DNA from: Winogradskyella pelagia | GTDB lineage: Bacteria; Bacteroidota; Bacteroidia; Flavobacteriales; Flavobacteriaceae | Direction of reading: 5' to 3' | Assembly: GCF_017581965.1 (NCBI RefSeq) | Contig: NZ_JAGEVF010000001.1 | Coordinates: 186,001-250,000 of the forward strand | Length of the DNA: 64,000 bases | Shown: positions 9,818 through 17,794 of the stretch, piece after piece | Layout: each line of letters begins with the position of its first letter | How positions within the stretch are numbered: position 1 is the stretch's first letter | Program-made: the position numbers and the translations under genes | The notes under the pieces: model-generated | Told to the model about the DNA's origin: nothing | The model's input: the letters and a program-made list of their open reading frames with translations, nothing else | Databases searched by the model: none

Positions 9818-10813
9818 TTGGTTAAAATAGGTCACATAGAACTCCCAGATTTCCCTTTGCTTTTAGCTCCTATGGAAGATGTAAGCGACCCTCCATTTCG
9901 CGCTCTGTGCAAAGAGCAAGGAGCAGATGTGGTATACACCGAATTTGTTTCTAGCGAGGGCTTAATTAGAAATGCGGCAAAAAGTGTAATGAAGCTAGAT
10001 ATCTATGAAAAGGAGCGTCCTGTTGGTATTCAGATTTTTGGTGCCAATATGGAAAGTATGCTTCAGACCATTGATATAGTGGAAAAATCTAATCCCGATA
10101 TTATAGACATTAATTTTGGTTGCCCGGTAAAAAAAGTCGTATCAAAAGGTGCCGGTGCTGGAATTCTAAAGGACATCTGTCTCATGGAGGAGCTTACGGC
10201 AGAAATGGTTAAACGCACCAATTTACCTGTTACCGTTAAAACCAGATTGGGCTGGGACCACGATTCTATAAAAATTGTAGAGGTCGCAGAACGATTGCAA
10301 GACGTAGGGATTAAGGCCATTTCCATTCACGGAAGAACAAGGGCCCAGATGTATAAGGGCAATGCCGATTGGAAACCCATCGCTGCGGTAAAAAACAATC
10401 CTAGAATGCATATCCCGGTTTTTGGGAATGGTGATATTAATACACCAGAACGTGCTGTAGAGATGAGAGATTCTTATGGTTTAGATGGGGCAATGATTGG
10501 GCGCGCTTCAATAGGTAATCCGTGGTTTTTTAAACAGGTAAAACACTATTTTAAAACAGGAGAACATTTGGCGCCAATAACTATTGAAGAGCGTGTTGAA
10601 GCAGCCAGACGACACCTCCAAATGTCCATAGATTGGAAAGGTGAAAAATTAGGGGTTTTTGAAACAAGGAGGCACTATACAAATTACTTTAAGGGCATTC
10701 CAGACTTCAAACCTTATCGAATGAAAATGGTAACAAGTGACCATTCTAAAGATGTATTTGACGCTTTTGATGAGGTGCTTGAAAAATTCTCGAATTATCA
10801 GTTTACGCACTAA
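9818..10813 (+). CDS. dusB: tRNA-dihydrouridine synthase (DusB type)
   Basis: A 331-aa flavoprotein that reduces uridine to dihydrouridine in the tRNA D-loop. It has the TIM-barrel signature LAPMEDVSDPPFR (residues 16-28), the NFGCPVKKV motif with catalytic Cys102, and the GRTRAQMYKG and IGRASIGNPW FMN-binding segments. Translation seems to begin at TTG: the conserved N-terminus MVKIGHIELPDFP starts exactly there, and the only nearby ATG (9789) is out of frame. The stop overlaps that of the convergent permease gene by CTAA. Confidence 0.95.
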   Translation: MVKIGHIELPDFPLLLAPMEDVSDPPFRALCKEQGADVVYTEFVSSEGLIRNAAKSVMKLDIYEKERPVGIQIFGANMESMLQTIDIVEKSNPDIIDINFGCPVKKVVSKGAGAGILKDICLMEELTAEMVKRTNLPVTVKTRLGWDHDSIKIVEVAERLQDVGIKAISIHGRTRAQMYKGNADWKPIAAVKNNPRMHIPVFGNGDINTPERAVEMRDSYGLDGAMIGRASIGNPWFFKQVKHYFKTGEHLAPITIEERVEAARRHLQMSIDWKGEKLGVFETRRHYTNYFKGIPDFKPYRMKMVTSDHSKDVFDAFDEVLEKFSNYQFTH

Positions 10814-12012
10814 GGTTTAATCAGGCTTTTTGTAATGCGCATCGTTGCAATGCGCGAAGCTGCTAGACCTAGCCCAACTATCGTTACAATAACAATAACA
10901 ACATTCATAAACTTTAGTTCAACAGGATAAGGTAATTGAGGTGTTAACATTACCAAATCAAAAGACTTTTGCATCAATACCACCACCACCCCTAAAGTAA
11001 CTCCAAAGAGCCCACTAAAAATAGTCATAAGACTACCCTGAAGGAAGAAAATAGATTTTATTGAACCCAATTCAGCTCCTAAATTAAAGAGCGTATTTAA
11101 CGACTTCTTTCGATCAAGAATCATCATAATAATAGCACCTATGATGTTAAAAAGCGCAATGATTATAACAAGCGTAAATATTAAATAAATAGCTAGGTTT
11201 TCAGTATTTAACATTTTGTACAGTGAATCATTGAGTTGCGCTCTGTTTTTTATAACAAATCTATCCACAAATTTTTTATTTATTGCATCGCGGACAACTC
11301 CTTCATTAACAGAATTATTTAATTTGATATCTATACTTGAGATTTGATTTTCCTTATAACTCAACAGTGATTTCGCTAAATTTATATCAGCGAAAATATA
11401 TTTGTAGTTTAGCTCTTCATTAACATCAAAAAGCCCCACATTTGAAACGTAGACAACATTGTAAGCACTTTTAAGTGATGAGATTTGACCTCTTCCTGGC
11501 TTAGGTACATAAAGTGAAAGTGGTTTTAAGTAATCAAAAACACCAAAAGAAAGGTTATTAGAAATACCCCAGCCAGAAACCACTTGGTTGCTATTGGGTT
11601 TTAACCATTGGCCCTGTTTAATCATCGAATCCACAGAAGTTACTTTCAAAAAATTTTTATCAACCCCCTTTAGTGTAGCCAGAAGATTCTTAGTATCCGA
11701 TTTAATGATAACGCGTTCTTCAACAATTTTGCTGAATGCACTAACACCAGCTATGCTTGACAGTTGCATAGCGTCGGCTTCAGTCCAAAAAAAGGATTTG
11801 CCTTGGGCAGCAGTGAGATTTAAATCGGGATCAAATACGGAAGTAAATTGGAGACTAAATGTTTTTAAGCCCGCGAAAACAGAAAGTACTATGAACAAGG
11901 CTGCTGAAGCTATAGTTACACCTCCCGAAGCTATTAGGCTCATGATATTAATAGCATTATTACTGCTTTTGCTAAAGAGGTAGCGTTTTGCTATATATAA
12001 AGGAAAATTCAC
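10810..12012 (-). CDS. FtsX-like ABC permease (LolC/LolE family)
   Basis: A 400-aa inner membrane protein with the FtsX/LolCE topology: one N-terminal helix (about residues 22-47), a large periplasmic MacB-PCD-like domain, then three C-terminal helices (about 270-295, 320-345 and 370-390). The N-terminus FPLYIAKRYLFSKSSNNAINI is typical of lipoprotein-releasing permeases in Bacteroidota. It probably works with a separately encoded LolD-type ATPase to extract lipoproteins from the inner membrane. The gene directly follows rbfA (stop next to start), so both are likely read from the rbfA promoter. Confidence 0.85.
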   Translation of the reverse strand: MNFPLYIAKRYLFSKSSNNAINIMSLIASGGVTIASAALFIVLSVFAGLKTFSLQFTSVFDPDLNLTAAQGKSFFWTEADAMQLSSIAGVSAFSKIVEERVIIKSDTKNLLATLKGVDKNFLKVTSVDSMIKQGQWLKPNSNQVVSGWGISNNLSFGVFDYLKPLSLYVPKPGRGQISSLKSAYNVVYVSNVGLFDVNEELNYKYIFADINLAKSLLSYKENQISSIDIKLNNSVNEGVVRDAINKKFVDRFVIKNRAQLNDSLYKMLNTENLAIYLIFTLVIIIALFNIIGAIIMMILDRKKSLNTLFNLGAELGSIKSIFFLQGSLMTIFSGLFGVTLGVVVVLMQKSFDLVMLTPQLPYPVELKFMNVVIVIVTIVGLGLAASRIATMRITKSLIKP

Positions 12013-12405
12013 TTATGATTTTTTTCGCTTTCCTAAAAGATTTGGGTCCTCAATAGGATTGTCTCCTCCCTTCAGTGAGCGCTCTATTTTATCAATATAA
12101 TCTAGGGAGTCATCAATAAAAAATTCGAGATTAGGCATTCGTCTGAGCTGGTGTCTAGTACGCTGAGCTAACTCGTGTCTAATTAATGGTTTATTGGATT
12201 TAATACCTTTTAGCAGTGCTTCCGCTTCTTTATTTGGAAAAATACTGAGGTAAACTTTTGCTATAGACAAGTCTGCCGTAACGTTTACTTTAGTTACAGA
12301 AATAATAACCCCTTTAAGGCCTCCCTCCGAAGCAGCACGTTGCAGTACATCTACTAAATCTTCTTGAAGTAATCCCGCTATTTTCTTTTGTCTATTGCTT
12401 TCCAT
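12013..12405 (-). CDS. rbfA: Ribosome-binding factor A
   Basis: A 130-aa KH-like 30S maturation factor that binds near the 16S rRNA 5' helix; the order NRQKKIAGLLQEDL, then VTADLSIAKVYLSIFP and RTRHQLRRMPNLEFFIDDSLDYIDKI is diagnostic. The start is set at ATG 12405. An in-frame ATG at 12423 would add MVYFCP, but those codons are the promoter box TATTTTTG itself. With only 4 nt between that box and the ATG, the mRNA is probably leaderless. It heads a likely two-gene unit with the FtsX-like permease gene. Confidence 0.95.
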   Translation of the reverse strand: MESNRQKKIAGLLQEDLVDVLQRAASEGGLKGVIISVTKVNVTADLSIAKVYLSIFPNKEAEALLKGIKSNKPLIRHELAQRTRHQLRRMPNLEFFIDDSLDYIDKIERSLKGGDNPIEDPNLLGKRKKS

Positions 12406-12409
12406 AGGG

Positions 12410-12417
12410 CAAAAATA
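12410..12417 (-). promoter_or_regulatory. -7 box TATTTTTG placed 4 nt before the rbfA ATG
   Basis: The minus strand reads TATTTTTG-CCCT-ATG. The box matches TANNTTTG exactly, and its spacing puts the expected transcription start at or within a base or two of the ATG, implying a leaderless message. The same box and spacing occur before the ABC ATPase gene at 33420. Confidence 0.6.
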
Positions 12418-12510
12418 TACCATATTTAATGATAAGTGCTGTTAATAGAACAAAAATCATATTCTGCATTTTTAATAATTGCGATATTTGGTGACTAAAA
12501 TCGATATAAC

Positions 12511-12915
12511 ATGAAAAAAATAGAACATATAGGTATTGCGGTTAAAGATATTGAGGTATCTAATGCATTATTTAAATTGCTTTTTGGAAAAGAGCATTAT
12601 AAAATTGAAGACGTAGAAAGCGAAGGTGTTAAAACATCGTTTTTTAAATGCGGGCCAAATAAAATAGAATTATTACAGGCCACAAAAGACGACAGTCCAA
12701 TAGCAAAGTTTATAGAAAAAAAAGGAGAGGGCATTCATCATATTGCTTTTGCCGTTGACGATATTGAAAGCGAAATAGAGCGCTTAAAAGCTGAAGGTTT
12801 TCAAATGATTAATAATATTCCTAAAAAAGGCGCAGACAATAAGATTATTGCATTTTTACACCCTAAGGCAACTAATGGAGTTTTGGTAGAGCTATGCCAA
12901 GATATTAGAGATTAA
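12511..12915 (+). CDS. mce: Methylmalonyl-CoA epimerase
   Basis: A 134-aa protein of the vicinal oxygen chelate (glyoxalase) superfamily, the normal epimerase length. It interconverts (R)- and (S)-methylmalonyl-CoA in propionate and branched-chain catabolism. Conserved features are the N-terminal KIEHIGIAVKD with the first metal His, IELLQ, GEGIHHIAFAVDDI with the second His, and a C-terminal VLVELCQ with the metal Glu. No mutase gene is nearby. A near-consensus -7 box (GATATTTG at 12483-12490) precedes it. Confidence 0.92.
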   Translation: MKKIEHIGIAVKDIEVSNALFKLLFGKEHYKIEDVESEGVKTSFFKCGPNKIELLQATKDDSPIAKFIEKKGEGIHHIAFAVDDIESEIERLKAEGFQMINNIPKKGADNKIIAFLHPKATNGVLVELCQDIRD

Positions 12916-12919
12916 TTTC

Positions 12920-12950
12920 TTGTAGAGTATTAAAATATATAGTAATATTG
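12920..12950 (+). promoter_or_regulatory. Promoter for the CAT-anticodon tRNA gene
   Basis: TTG at 12920-12922, a 20-nt spacer, and TAATATTG at 12943-12950 (one mismatch to TANNTTTG), followed by CACACTC. The tRNA begins 41 nt downstream of the box. Confidence 0.5.
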
Positions 12951-12991
12951 CACACTCTTTTAAAATAAAGAGAGCTTACAACATTCAAATT

Positions 12992-13065
12992 GGTCCTATA
13001 ACTCAGTTGGTTAGAGTATCTGACTCATAATCAGAAAGTCCCTGGTTCGAGCCCAGGTGGGACCA
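12992..13065 (+). tRNA. tRNA with CAT anticodon (elongator Met, or Ile2)
   Basis: A 74-nt cloverleaf. The acceptor stem GGTCCTA/TGGGACC is fully paired with one G-T wobble, the D stem is ACTC/GAGT, the anticodon stem TCTGA/TCAGA encloses CTCATAA, and the T arm is CCTGG-TTCGAGC-CCAGG, with discriminator A. CCA is not encoded. The anticodon CAT fits elongator Met or, if C34 is lysidinylated, Ile(AUA); primary sequence alone does not decide, though Met is preferred. A strong hairpin terminator follows at once. Confidence 0.93.
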
Positions 13066-13069
13066 CGAA

Positions 13070-13097
13070 AAAACCTTAGTGTAGCTAAGGTTTTTTT
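13070..13097 (+). terminator. Intrinsic terminator of the CAT-anticodon tRNA
   Basis: A 10-bp stem AAAACCTTAG / CTAAGGTTTT with loop TGTAG and a following T-run, 5 nt after the tRNA. Confidence 0.9.
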
Positions 13098-13182
13098 ATT
13101 TAAAAAAGGCAAGGGTCACTAAATAAAAAATAAATATTGCACGCTTCCTATTTAGAACTAAACAGTAATTATAAATTAATAT

Positions 13183-13190
13183 TATATTTG
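13183..13190 (+). promoter_or_regulatory. -7 box TATATTTG upstream of the PID-CTERM gene
   Basis: An exact TANNTTTG match followed directly by the 10-nt palindrome TCGTATACGA (13191-13200). It implies a leader of about 150 nt before ATG 13346. A second, weaker box (TAAATATTG at 13131-13139, followed by CACGC) lies about 50 nt further upstream. Confidence 0.5.
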
Positions 13191-13345
13191 TCGTATACGA
13201 TAAAAGAGCTGTGTGCACTACTTCCCTAACACGAGCACATTTTAACGTTTTGTCGATAATATTTACCGTTCAAAGACGTTTTTTAATAGAATTGATTTTG
13301 TTGGCTAGGATTTTTTTTTACTTTTACCACACCTTAATTAATATA

Positions 13346-13546
13346 ATGCCTAATAAAAATATGTTTGCCTCAATCTTATTTTTTTGCCTAGGCCTTGTTT
13401 CTTTGGCTCAGGGAGGCACACCTCCGCCGCCTACACCACCACCACCTCCTGGTTTACCTATTGATAATGGCGTTACTGCTGTGTTTGTTCTAGCATTATT
13501 ATATGGAGGCTATAAGGCGTATCAACGAACAAGACAGAAGGCCTAA
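13346..13546 (+). CDS. PID-CTERM sorting-signal mini-protein
   Basis: A 66-aa protein made almost only of a signal peptide (residues 1-22, ending LAQG), a poly-Pro linker (25-35), the tripeptide Pro-Ile-Asp at 38-40, a hydrophobic helix (43-57) and a basic tail RTRQKA. This matches the PID-CTERM protein-sorting domain described by annotators for Flavobacteriia, in which a C-terminal PxGLPID-helix-basic tail is presumed to be recognised by a membrane sorting enzyme. Almost no mature domain remains, so its function is unknown. Longer in-frame starts reach back to 13211 but read through untypical sequence. The stop overlaps the ribE stop by CTAA. Confidence 0.7.
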   Translation: MPNKNMFASILFFCLGLVSLAQGGTPPPPTPPPPPGLPIDNGVTAVFVLALLYGGYKAYQRTRQKA

Positions 13547-14133
13547 AGCCTTAACTCGTTCAAGCGCTTCACGTATTTACCAATAACATCAAATTCTAAA
13601 TTAACGGAATCTCCTACGGATAAATTTTTAAATGTAGTATGGTTGTAGGTATAAGGGATAATTGCAACCGAAAATTCATGTAACTTAGAATTTACAACCG
13701 TTAAACTTACACCATTAACAGTAATTGACCCCTTCTCAATAGTGACGTTGTTCAAAGCGGCATCATAGCTAAAACTAAAAATCCAGCTACCATCTTTTTC
13801 GTCAACAGCAGTACATATAGCAGTTTGGTCAATATGACCCTGAACAATATGGCCGTCTAATCGGTCCCCTAGTTTCATGGCACGTTCAATATTGATTTTG
13901 TCACCAATATTTAAGAATCCCAGATTGGTTTTTTCTAAAGTTTCCGCAATGGCAGTTACAGTATAAAATTCATCCTTAATATCCACTACAGTCAGACAGA
14001 CACCGTTATGAGCAACGCTCTGGTCTATTTTTAACTCGTCTGTGATAACAGTCTTTACAGTTATATCAAGATTACTTCCTGATTTATTCAAACTTTCAAC
14101 AGTACCTATTTCTTCAATAATGCCAGTAAACAT
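13543..14133 (-). CDS. ribE: Riboflavin synthase, alpha subunit
   Basis: A 196-aa enzyme that dismutates two 6,7-dimethyl-8-ribityllumazine molecules into riboflavin and a pyrimidinedione. It shows the duplicated lumazine-binding barrel: repeat one starts MFTGIIEEIGTV with NGVCLTVVD, and repeat two has GHIVQGHIDQTA and NGVSLTVVN. It stands alone, away from other rib genes, and no FMN riboswitch is visible in the short leader. A TANNTTTG box lies about 33 nt before the ATG. Confidence 0.96.
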   Translation of the reverse strand: MFTGIIEEIGTVESLNKSGSNLDITVKTVITDELKIDQSVAHNGVCLTVVDIKDEFYTVTAIAETLEKTNLGFLNIGDKINIERAMKLGDRLDGHIVQGHIDQTAICTAVDEKDGSWIFSFSYDAALNNVTIEKGSITVNGVSLTVVNSKLHEFSVAIIPYTYNHTTFKNLSVGDSVNLEFDVIGKYVKRLNELRL

Positions 14134-14166
14134 AAGTTGATATTTAATTAGTTAAATTTGTGTGCG

Positions 14167-14174
14167 CAAAGTTA
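14167..14174 (-). promoter_or_regulatory. -7 box TAACTTTG for ribE
   Basis: Exact TANNTTTG on the minus strand, 33 nt before the ribE start and followed by CGCAC. Confidence 0.5.
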
Positions 14175-14231
14175 ATTACTGATTTAATCCTATAGGTTAA
14201 TTTTAGCAAAAAAATAGCATATAACAGGCAC

Positions 14232-15272
14232 ATGAAGAAGACAGAGAAAACTATAGTAGGTATATCTATTGGCGATATCAATGGCATAGGTCCAGAAATA
14301 ATATTAAAAACCTATGAAGATGCTAGGATGTTAGAGCTTAATACGCCAATAATTTTTGCGTCTGCAAAACTCATGCAATTTTTAAAAAAGCATTTTAATA
14401 GCTCTATTAATTTTTTTAGTATAGATAATCCAGAAAAGGTTGTTCATGGTAAAGTGAATGTTGTTAATGTTTGGAAAGAAACCATCAAAATTGAATTTGG
14501 TAAAGAAGACAAAAAAATCGGTGAGTATGCCATAAAATCACTTGAAGCCGCTACAGAAGCACTAAAAAAGGGCTCTATAGACCTACTGGTCACGGCTCCA
14601 ATCAATAAGCACAACATTCAATCAGATAAGTTTAATTTCCCCGGACATACAGATTACTTGGCTAAGGCTTTAAATGGCGAAAGCTTAATGTTTATGGTAA
14701 CGGAAGGTTTAAGAGTCGGCCTATTAACAGACCACGTACCCCTTAAAGAGGCCTCTCAGCATATAACTGAAGACCTTATTATAAGTAAAATAAACACAAT
14801 AATAACCTCATTAAAGCGTGACTTTGGTATCGTAAAACCTAAGGTTGCCGTGTTAGGAATCAATCCCCATGCTGGCGATAGTGGAGTCATAGGGGAAGAG
14901 GATGACATCATTTTAAAGCCGACACTGCAAAGAATAAGAGATAATGGTCACTTGGTTTATGGACCTTATTCTGCAGACAGTTTTTTTGGATCTAACGCCT
15001 ATAAAAATTTTGATGCGATTGTAGCTTCATACCATGATCAAGGGCTTATCCCATTTAAAACCCTCTCTTTTGGAAACGGTGTTAATTACACGGCTGGGTT
15101 AAGCAAAGTAAGGACATCTCCAGACCACGGAACAGCTTATGAGATAGCAGGTAAAGGCACAGCAGATGAAAGCTCATTTAAACAAGCCATTTATACGGGG
15201 ATATCAATTCATAGAAACAGAATAAGGTTTGATGAGTACAGTAGAAACCCATTGAAAAAGGCCTCTAATTAG
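14232..15272 (+). CDS. pdxA: 4-hydroxythreonine-4-phosphate dehydrogenase
   Basis: A 346-aa enzyme of DXP-dependent pyridoxal phosphate synthesis that oxidises 4-phosphohydroxy-L-threonine with NAD+. The N-terminus GISIGDINGIGPEIIL is typical, and the three metal-binding histidines are in place: H168 (TDHVPL), H213 (NPHAG) and H268 (YHDQG). The PGHTDYLA substrate motif is at 137-144. It lies between ribE (divergent) and the DUF177-rpmF pair; a near-consensus -7 box (TAATTTTA) precedes it. Confidence 0.97.
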   Translation: MKKTEKTIVGISIGDINGIGPEIILKTYEDARMLELNTPIIFASAKLMQFLKKHFNSSINFFSIDNPEKVVHGKVNVVNVWKETIKIEFGKEDKKIGEYAIKSLEAATEALKKGSIDLLVTAPINKHNIQSDKFNFPGHTDYLAKALNGESLMFMVTEGLRVGLLTDHVPLKEASQHITEDLIISKINTIITSLKRDFGIVKPKVAVLGINPHAGDSGVIGEEDDIILKPTLQRIRDNGHLVYGPYSADSFFGSNAYKNFDAIVASYHDQGLIPFKTLSFGNGVNYTAGLSKVRTSPDHGTAYEIAGKGTADESSFKQAIYTGISIHRNRIRFDEYSRNPLKKASN

Positions 15273-15321
15273 ATGTAAACAAATTTTGTTAATATCTCAT
15301 CAGTAAATAAGTAAAAATTTA

Positions 15322-15329
15322 TATATTTG
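15322..15329 (+). promoter_or_regulatory. -7 box TATATTTG for the DUF177-rpmF genes
   Basis: Exact TANNTTTG followed by CACGCTC. It sits 22 nt before ATG 15352 and only 10 nt before the earlier ATG 15340. Confidence 0.55.
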
Positions 15330-15351
15330 CACGCTCAAAATGTGTGTGAGA

Positions 15352-15891
15352 ATGAAGGCATTAAAAGAATACAACATCCCATTTGTGGGATTGAAAACAG
15401 GAGATCATCATTTTGAGTACCATATAGGTAATACGTTCTTTCAGAATTTTGATTATGAGGATTTAAATGAGGCAAATGTTGAAATTGCACTTAAATTAGA
15501 GAAAAAACCAACGCTATTGGAATTGTATTTCGAGGCGTCAGGAACAGTAAATATAAATTGCGACCTCTCTAATGAGCCTTTCAACCAAGCCATAAAGGAT
15601 GATTATAAACTTGTGGTTAAGTTTGGAGAAGATTACAACGACGACAATGACGATATTTTAATTATTCCCCATGGCGAGTACCAAATTAATGTGGCACAGT
15701 ACATTTACGAGCTAATTGTATTGGCCATTCCAATAAAACGTGTACACCCTGGCATTGAAGACGGAACATTACAATCTGACATAGTCAATAAACTTAAAGA
15801 ATTAAGTCCGGAAACGGAAAAAAAGAAGAAATCTCAAGAACAAATTGACCCAAGATGGGATAATTTAAAAAAACTATTAACGGATAAATAA
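15352..15891 (+). CDS. DUF177 (YceD family) protein, 23S rRNA accumulation protein
   Basis: A 179-aa member of the YceD/DUF177 family, almost always encoded before rpmF as here (8 nt between). E. coli YceD is linked to 23S rRNA accumulation. The C-terminal part carries the family core ([15 protein letters not shown]) but lacks the CxxC...C zinc motif found in some bacteria. ATG 15352 ([15 protein letters not shown]) matches the usual flavobacterial N-terminus. An in-frame ATG 12 nt upstream would give a nearly leaderless message and is less likely. It is probably cotranscribed with rpmF. Confidence 0.85.
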   Translation: MKALKEYNIPFVGLKTGDHHFEYHIGNTFFQNFDYEDLNEANVEIALKLEKKPTLLELYFEASGTVNINCDLSNEPFNQAIKDDYKLVVKFGEDYNDDNDDILIIPHGEYQINVAQYIYELIVLAIPIKRVHPGIEDGTLQSDIVNKLKELSPETEKKKKSQEQIDPRWDNLKKLLTDK

Positions 15892-15899
15892 CATTTAAA

Positions 15900-16103
15900 A
15901 TGGCACATCCAAAGCGCAAAATATCAAAAACTAGAAGAGACAAAAGAAGAACGCATTATAAAGCGTCTGTTCCTCAAATTGCCACATGTCCAACAACAGG
16001 TGAGCCACACTTATATCATAGAGCACATTGGCATGAAGGTAAATTATATTACAGAGGCCAAATTCTAATTGATAACTCGTCCCAAGAAGAAAACGCAGCA
16101 TAA
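15900..16103 (+). CDS. rpmF: 50S ribosomal protein L32
   Basis: A 67-aa basic protein beginning [20 protein letters not shown], the standard L32 N-terminus. The zinc cysteines of some L32 forms are reduced to a single Cys (TCPTTGEPH), so this is a Cys-poor Bacteroidota form. It follows DUF177 and is closed by an intrinsic terminator, so the fatty acid genes downstream need their own promoter. Confidence 0.97.
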   Translation: MAHPKRKISKTRRDKRRTHYKASVPQIATCPTTGEPHLYHRAHWHEGKLYYRGQILIDNSSQEENAA

Positions 16104-16123
16104 CTATTATGCGCGCATACAAT

Positions 16124-16150
16124 AAAACGCTCCCATCGGAGCGTTTTTTT
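16124..16150 (+). terminator. Intrinsic terminator after rpmF
   Basis: Stem AAAACGCTCC / GGAGCGTTTT with loop CATC and a run of seven Ts. Confidence 0.9.
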
Positions 16151-16281
16151 ATTTTTATTTTCTCAATAAGCTAAAAACTACGTAATTTGCGGCATTATTT
16201 AGCAAAAATCAAAGAAAAACGGGCAAAAACGAACGGTTTTTGTCAATTTTATCTAATTTGCAATTAATCTAAGAGCTAATA

Positions 16282-17277
16282 ATGAGTAACATCAAAGCGG
16301 CCATTACAGCTGTAGGAGGCTACGTTCCAGACTATATTCTTACCAATCAAATTCTGGAAAAAATGGTAGACACTAACGACGAGTGGATTACTACCAGAAC
16401 TGGGATAAAAGAGAGACGCATTTTAAAAGAAGAAGGTAAAGGGTCGTCTTTTCTTGCTATTAAAGCTGCAGAGCAACTGATTAAAAAGTCGAACTTAGAT
16501 CCAAAGGAAATAGATTTGGTCATTGTAGCTACCGCTACTCCAGATATGAAGGCAGCTTCGACAGCAGCATACACAGCCACACAAATAGGTGCAGTAAACG
16601 CTTTTTCATTTGATTTGGAAGCGGCGTGCTCCAGTTTTTTGTTTGGTATGTCTACTGCGGCAGCATACATCGAATCTGGACGTTATAAAAAAATTCTTCT
16701 CATAGGAGCGGATAAGAATTCCTCATTCATTGATTATAAAGATAGAGCGACCTGCATCATTTTTGGAGATGGAGCGGGAGCTGTTCTATTTGAACCAAAC
16801 GATGAAGGTTTTGGGCTTCAAGATGAATATCTTAGAAGCAATGGAGAAGGAAGAGAATTTTTGCAAGCTACATTTGGAGGGTCCTCTTATCCCATAACTG
16901 CAGATACATTCCATGAAGGAAAGCACTATGTATTTCAAGATGGGAAGACCGTTTTTAAAAATGCCGTATTTAATATGGCTGATGTTGCCGAAAAGATTTT
17001 GGAGCGTAATCAATTAAGCCAGGAAGATATATCGTGGTTGGTTGCCCACCAAGCCAATAAAAGAATAATAGATGCAACCGCAAGTAGAATTAAACTAGAT
17101 GATTCAAAAGTAATGATGAACATCCAGAAGTATGGAAATACGACTTCTGCGACACTTCCTTTGCTTTTGCATGATTATGAATCGCAACTCAAAAAGGGGG
17201 ACAACTTAATTTTTGCTGCTTTTGGAGGTGGATTTACTTGGGGCTCTATTTATTTAAAATGGGCCTATAACTCATAA
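16282..17277 (+). CDS. fabH: Beta-ketoacyl-ACP synthase III
   Basis: A 331-aa condensing enzyme that starts fatty acid synthesis by joining an acyl-CoA (acetyl or branched) to malonyl-ACP. The catalytic triad is evident: Cys116 in EAACSSFLFGM, the His of WLVAHQANKRI and the Asn of YGNTTSAT. The N-terminal DEWITTRTGIKERR is characteristic. It lies 28 nt before accB and forms a classic fabH-accB-accC set. An AT-rich promoter-like region with TAATTTG (16254-16260) precedes it. Confidence 0.97.
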   Translation: MSNIKAAITAVGGYVPDYILTNQILEKMVDTNDEWITTRTGIKERRILKEEGKGSSFLAIKAAEQLIKKSNLDPKEIDLVIVATATPDMKAASTAAYTATQIGAVNAFSFDLEAACSSFLFGMSTAAAYIESGRYKKILLIGADKNSSFIDYKDRATCIIFGDGAGAVLFEPNDEGFGLQDEYLRSNGEGREFLQATFGGSSYPITADTFHEGKHYVFQDGKTVFKNAVFNMADVAEKILERNQLSQEDISWLVAHQANKRIIDATASRIKLDDSKVMMNIQKYGNTTSATLPLLLHDYESQLKKGDNLIFAAFGGGFTWGSIYLKWAYNS

Positions 17278-17305
17278 CACAACACTAACTAACAAATAAT
17301 ACATT

Positions 17306-17794
17306 ATGGATTTAAAGGAAATTCAGAATTTAATAAAGTTTGTTGCTAAGTCAGGAGCAAGCGAAGTTAAATTAGAAATGGATGATGTTAAAATTACGAT
17401 TAAAACAGGTTCAGATTCTGAAACTACAATCGTACAACAACTACCCGTTCAGGCAGCAGCACCTGTTGTGCAGCAACAAGCTCCTCCAGTCGCGGCACCA
17501 GCACCAGCTGCACCAGAAGCTTCTGCGCCGGCCGCCGCAAGTGATGATGCTAAATATATTACCATTAAATCTCCTATTATTGGAACATTTTACCGTAAAC
17601 CTTCTCCCGATAAACCTGTATTTGTGGAAGTCGGTTCTAGTATAAAAGAGGGTGATGTACTTTGTGTTATAGAGGCTATGAAATTATTCAACGAAATAGA
17701 GTCTGAAGTTACCGGTAAAATTGTTAAAGTGCTGGTAGATGATTCTTCTCCAGTAGAATTTGACCAACCACTGTTTTTGGTTGACCCATCATAA
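17306..17794 (+). CDS. accB: Biotin carboxyl carrier protein of acetyl-CoA carboxylase
   Basis: A 162-aa BCCP. The N-terminal assembly helix (MDLKEIQNLIKFVAKSGASE) is followed by an Ala/Pro/Gln-rich flexible linker at about 45-80 and a biotinyl domain whose EAMKL motif presents the biotinylated Lys126. It carries the carboxyl group from AccC to the carboxyltransferase. It is followed after 83 nt by accC; that gap holds a repeat-like palindromic sequence. Confidence 0.97.
   Translation: MDLKEIQNLIKFVAKSGASEVKLEMDDVKITIKTGSDSETTIVQQLPVQAAAPVVQQQAPPVAAPAPAAPEASAPAAASDDAKYITIKSPIIGTFYRKPSPDKPVFVEVGSSIKEGDVLCVIEAMKLFNEIESEVTGKIVKVLVDDSSPVEFDQPLFLVDPS

Noticed and set aside
13211-13345. Longer version of the PID-CTERM protein
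   Set aside because: The 45 extra residues lack signal-peptide logic, while ATG 13346 gives a clean signal peptide.
14134-14231. Possible FMN riboswitch before ribE
   Set aside because: The leader is about 30 nt from the -7 box and contains no RFN-like fold.
17382-17645. Overlapping reading frame inside accB
   Set aside because: It is the shifted frame of the Ala/Pro/Gln-rich linker, with no protein-like features of its own.
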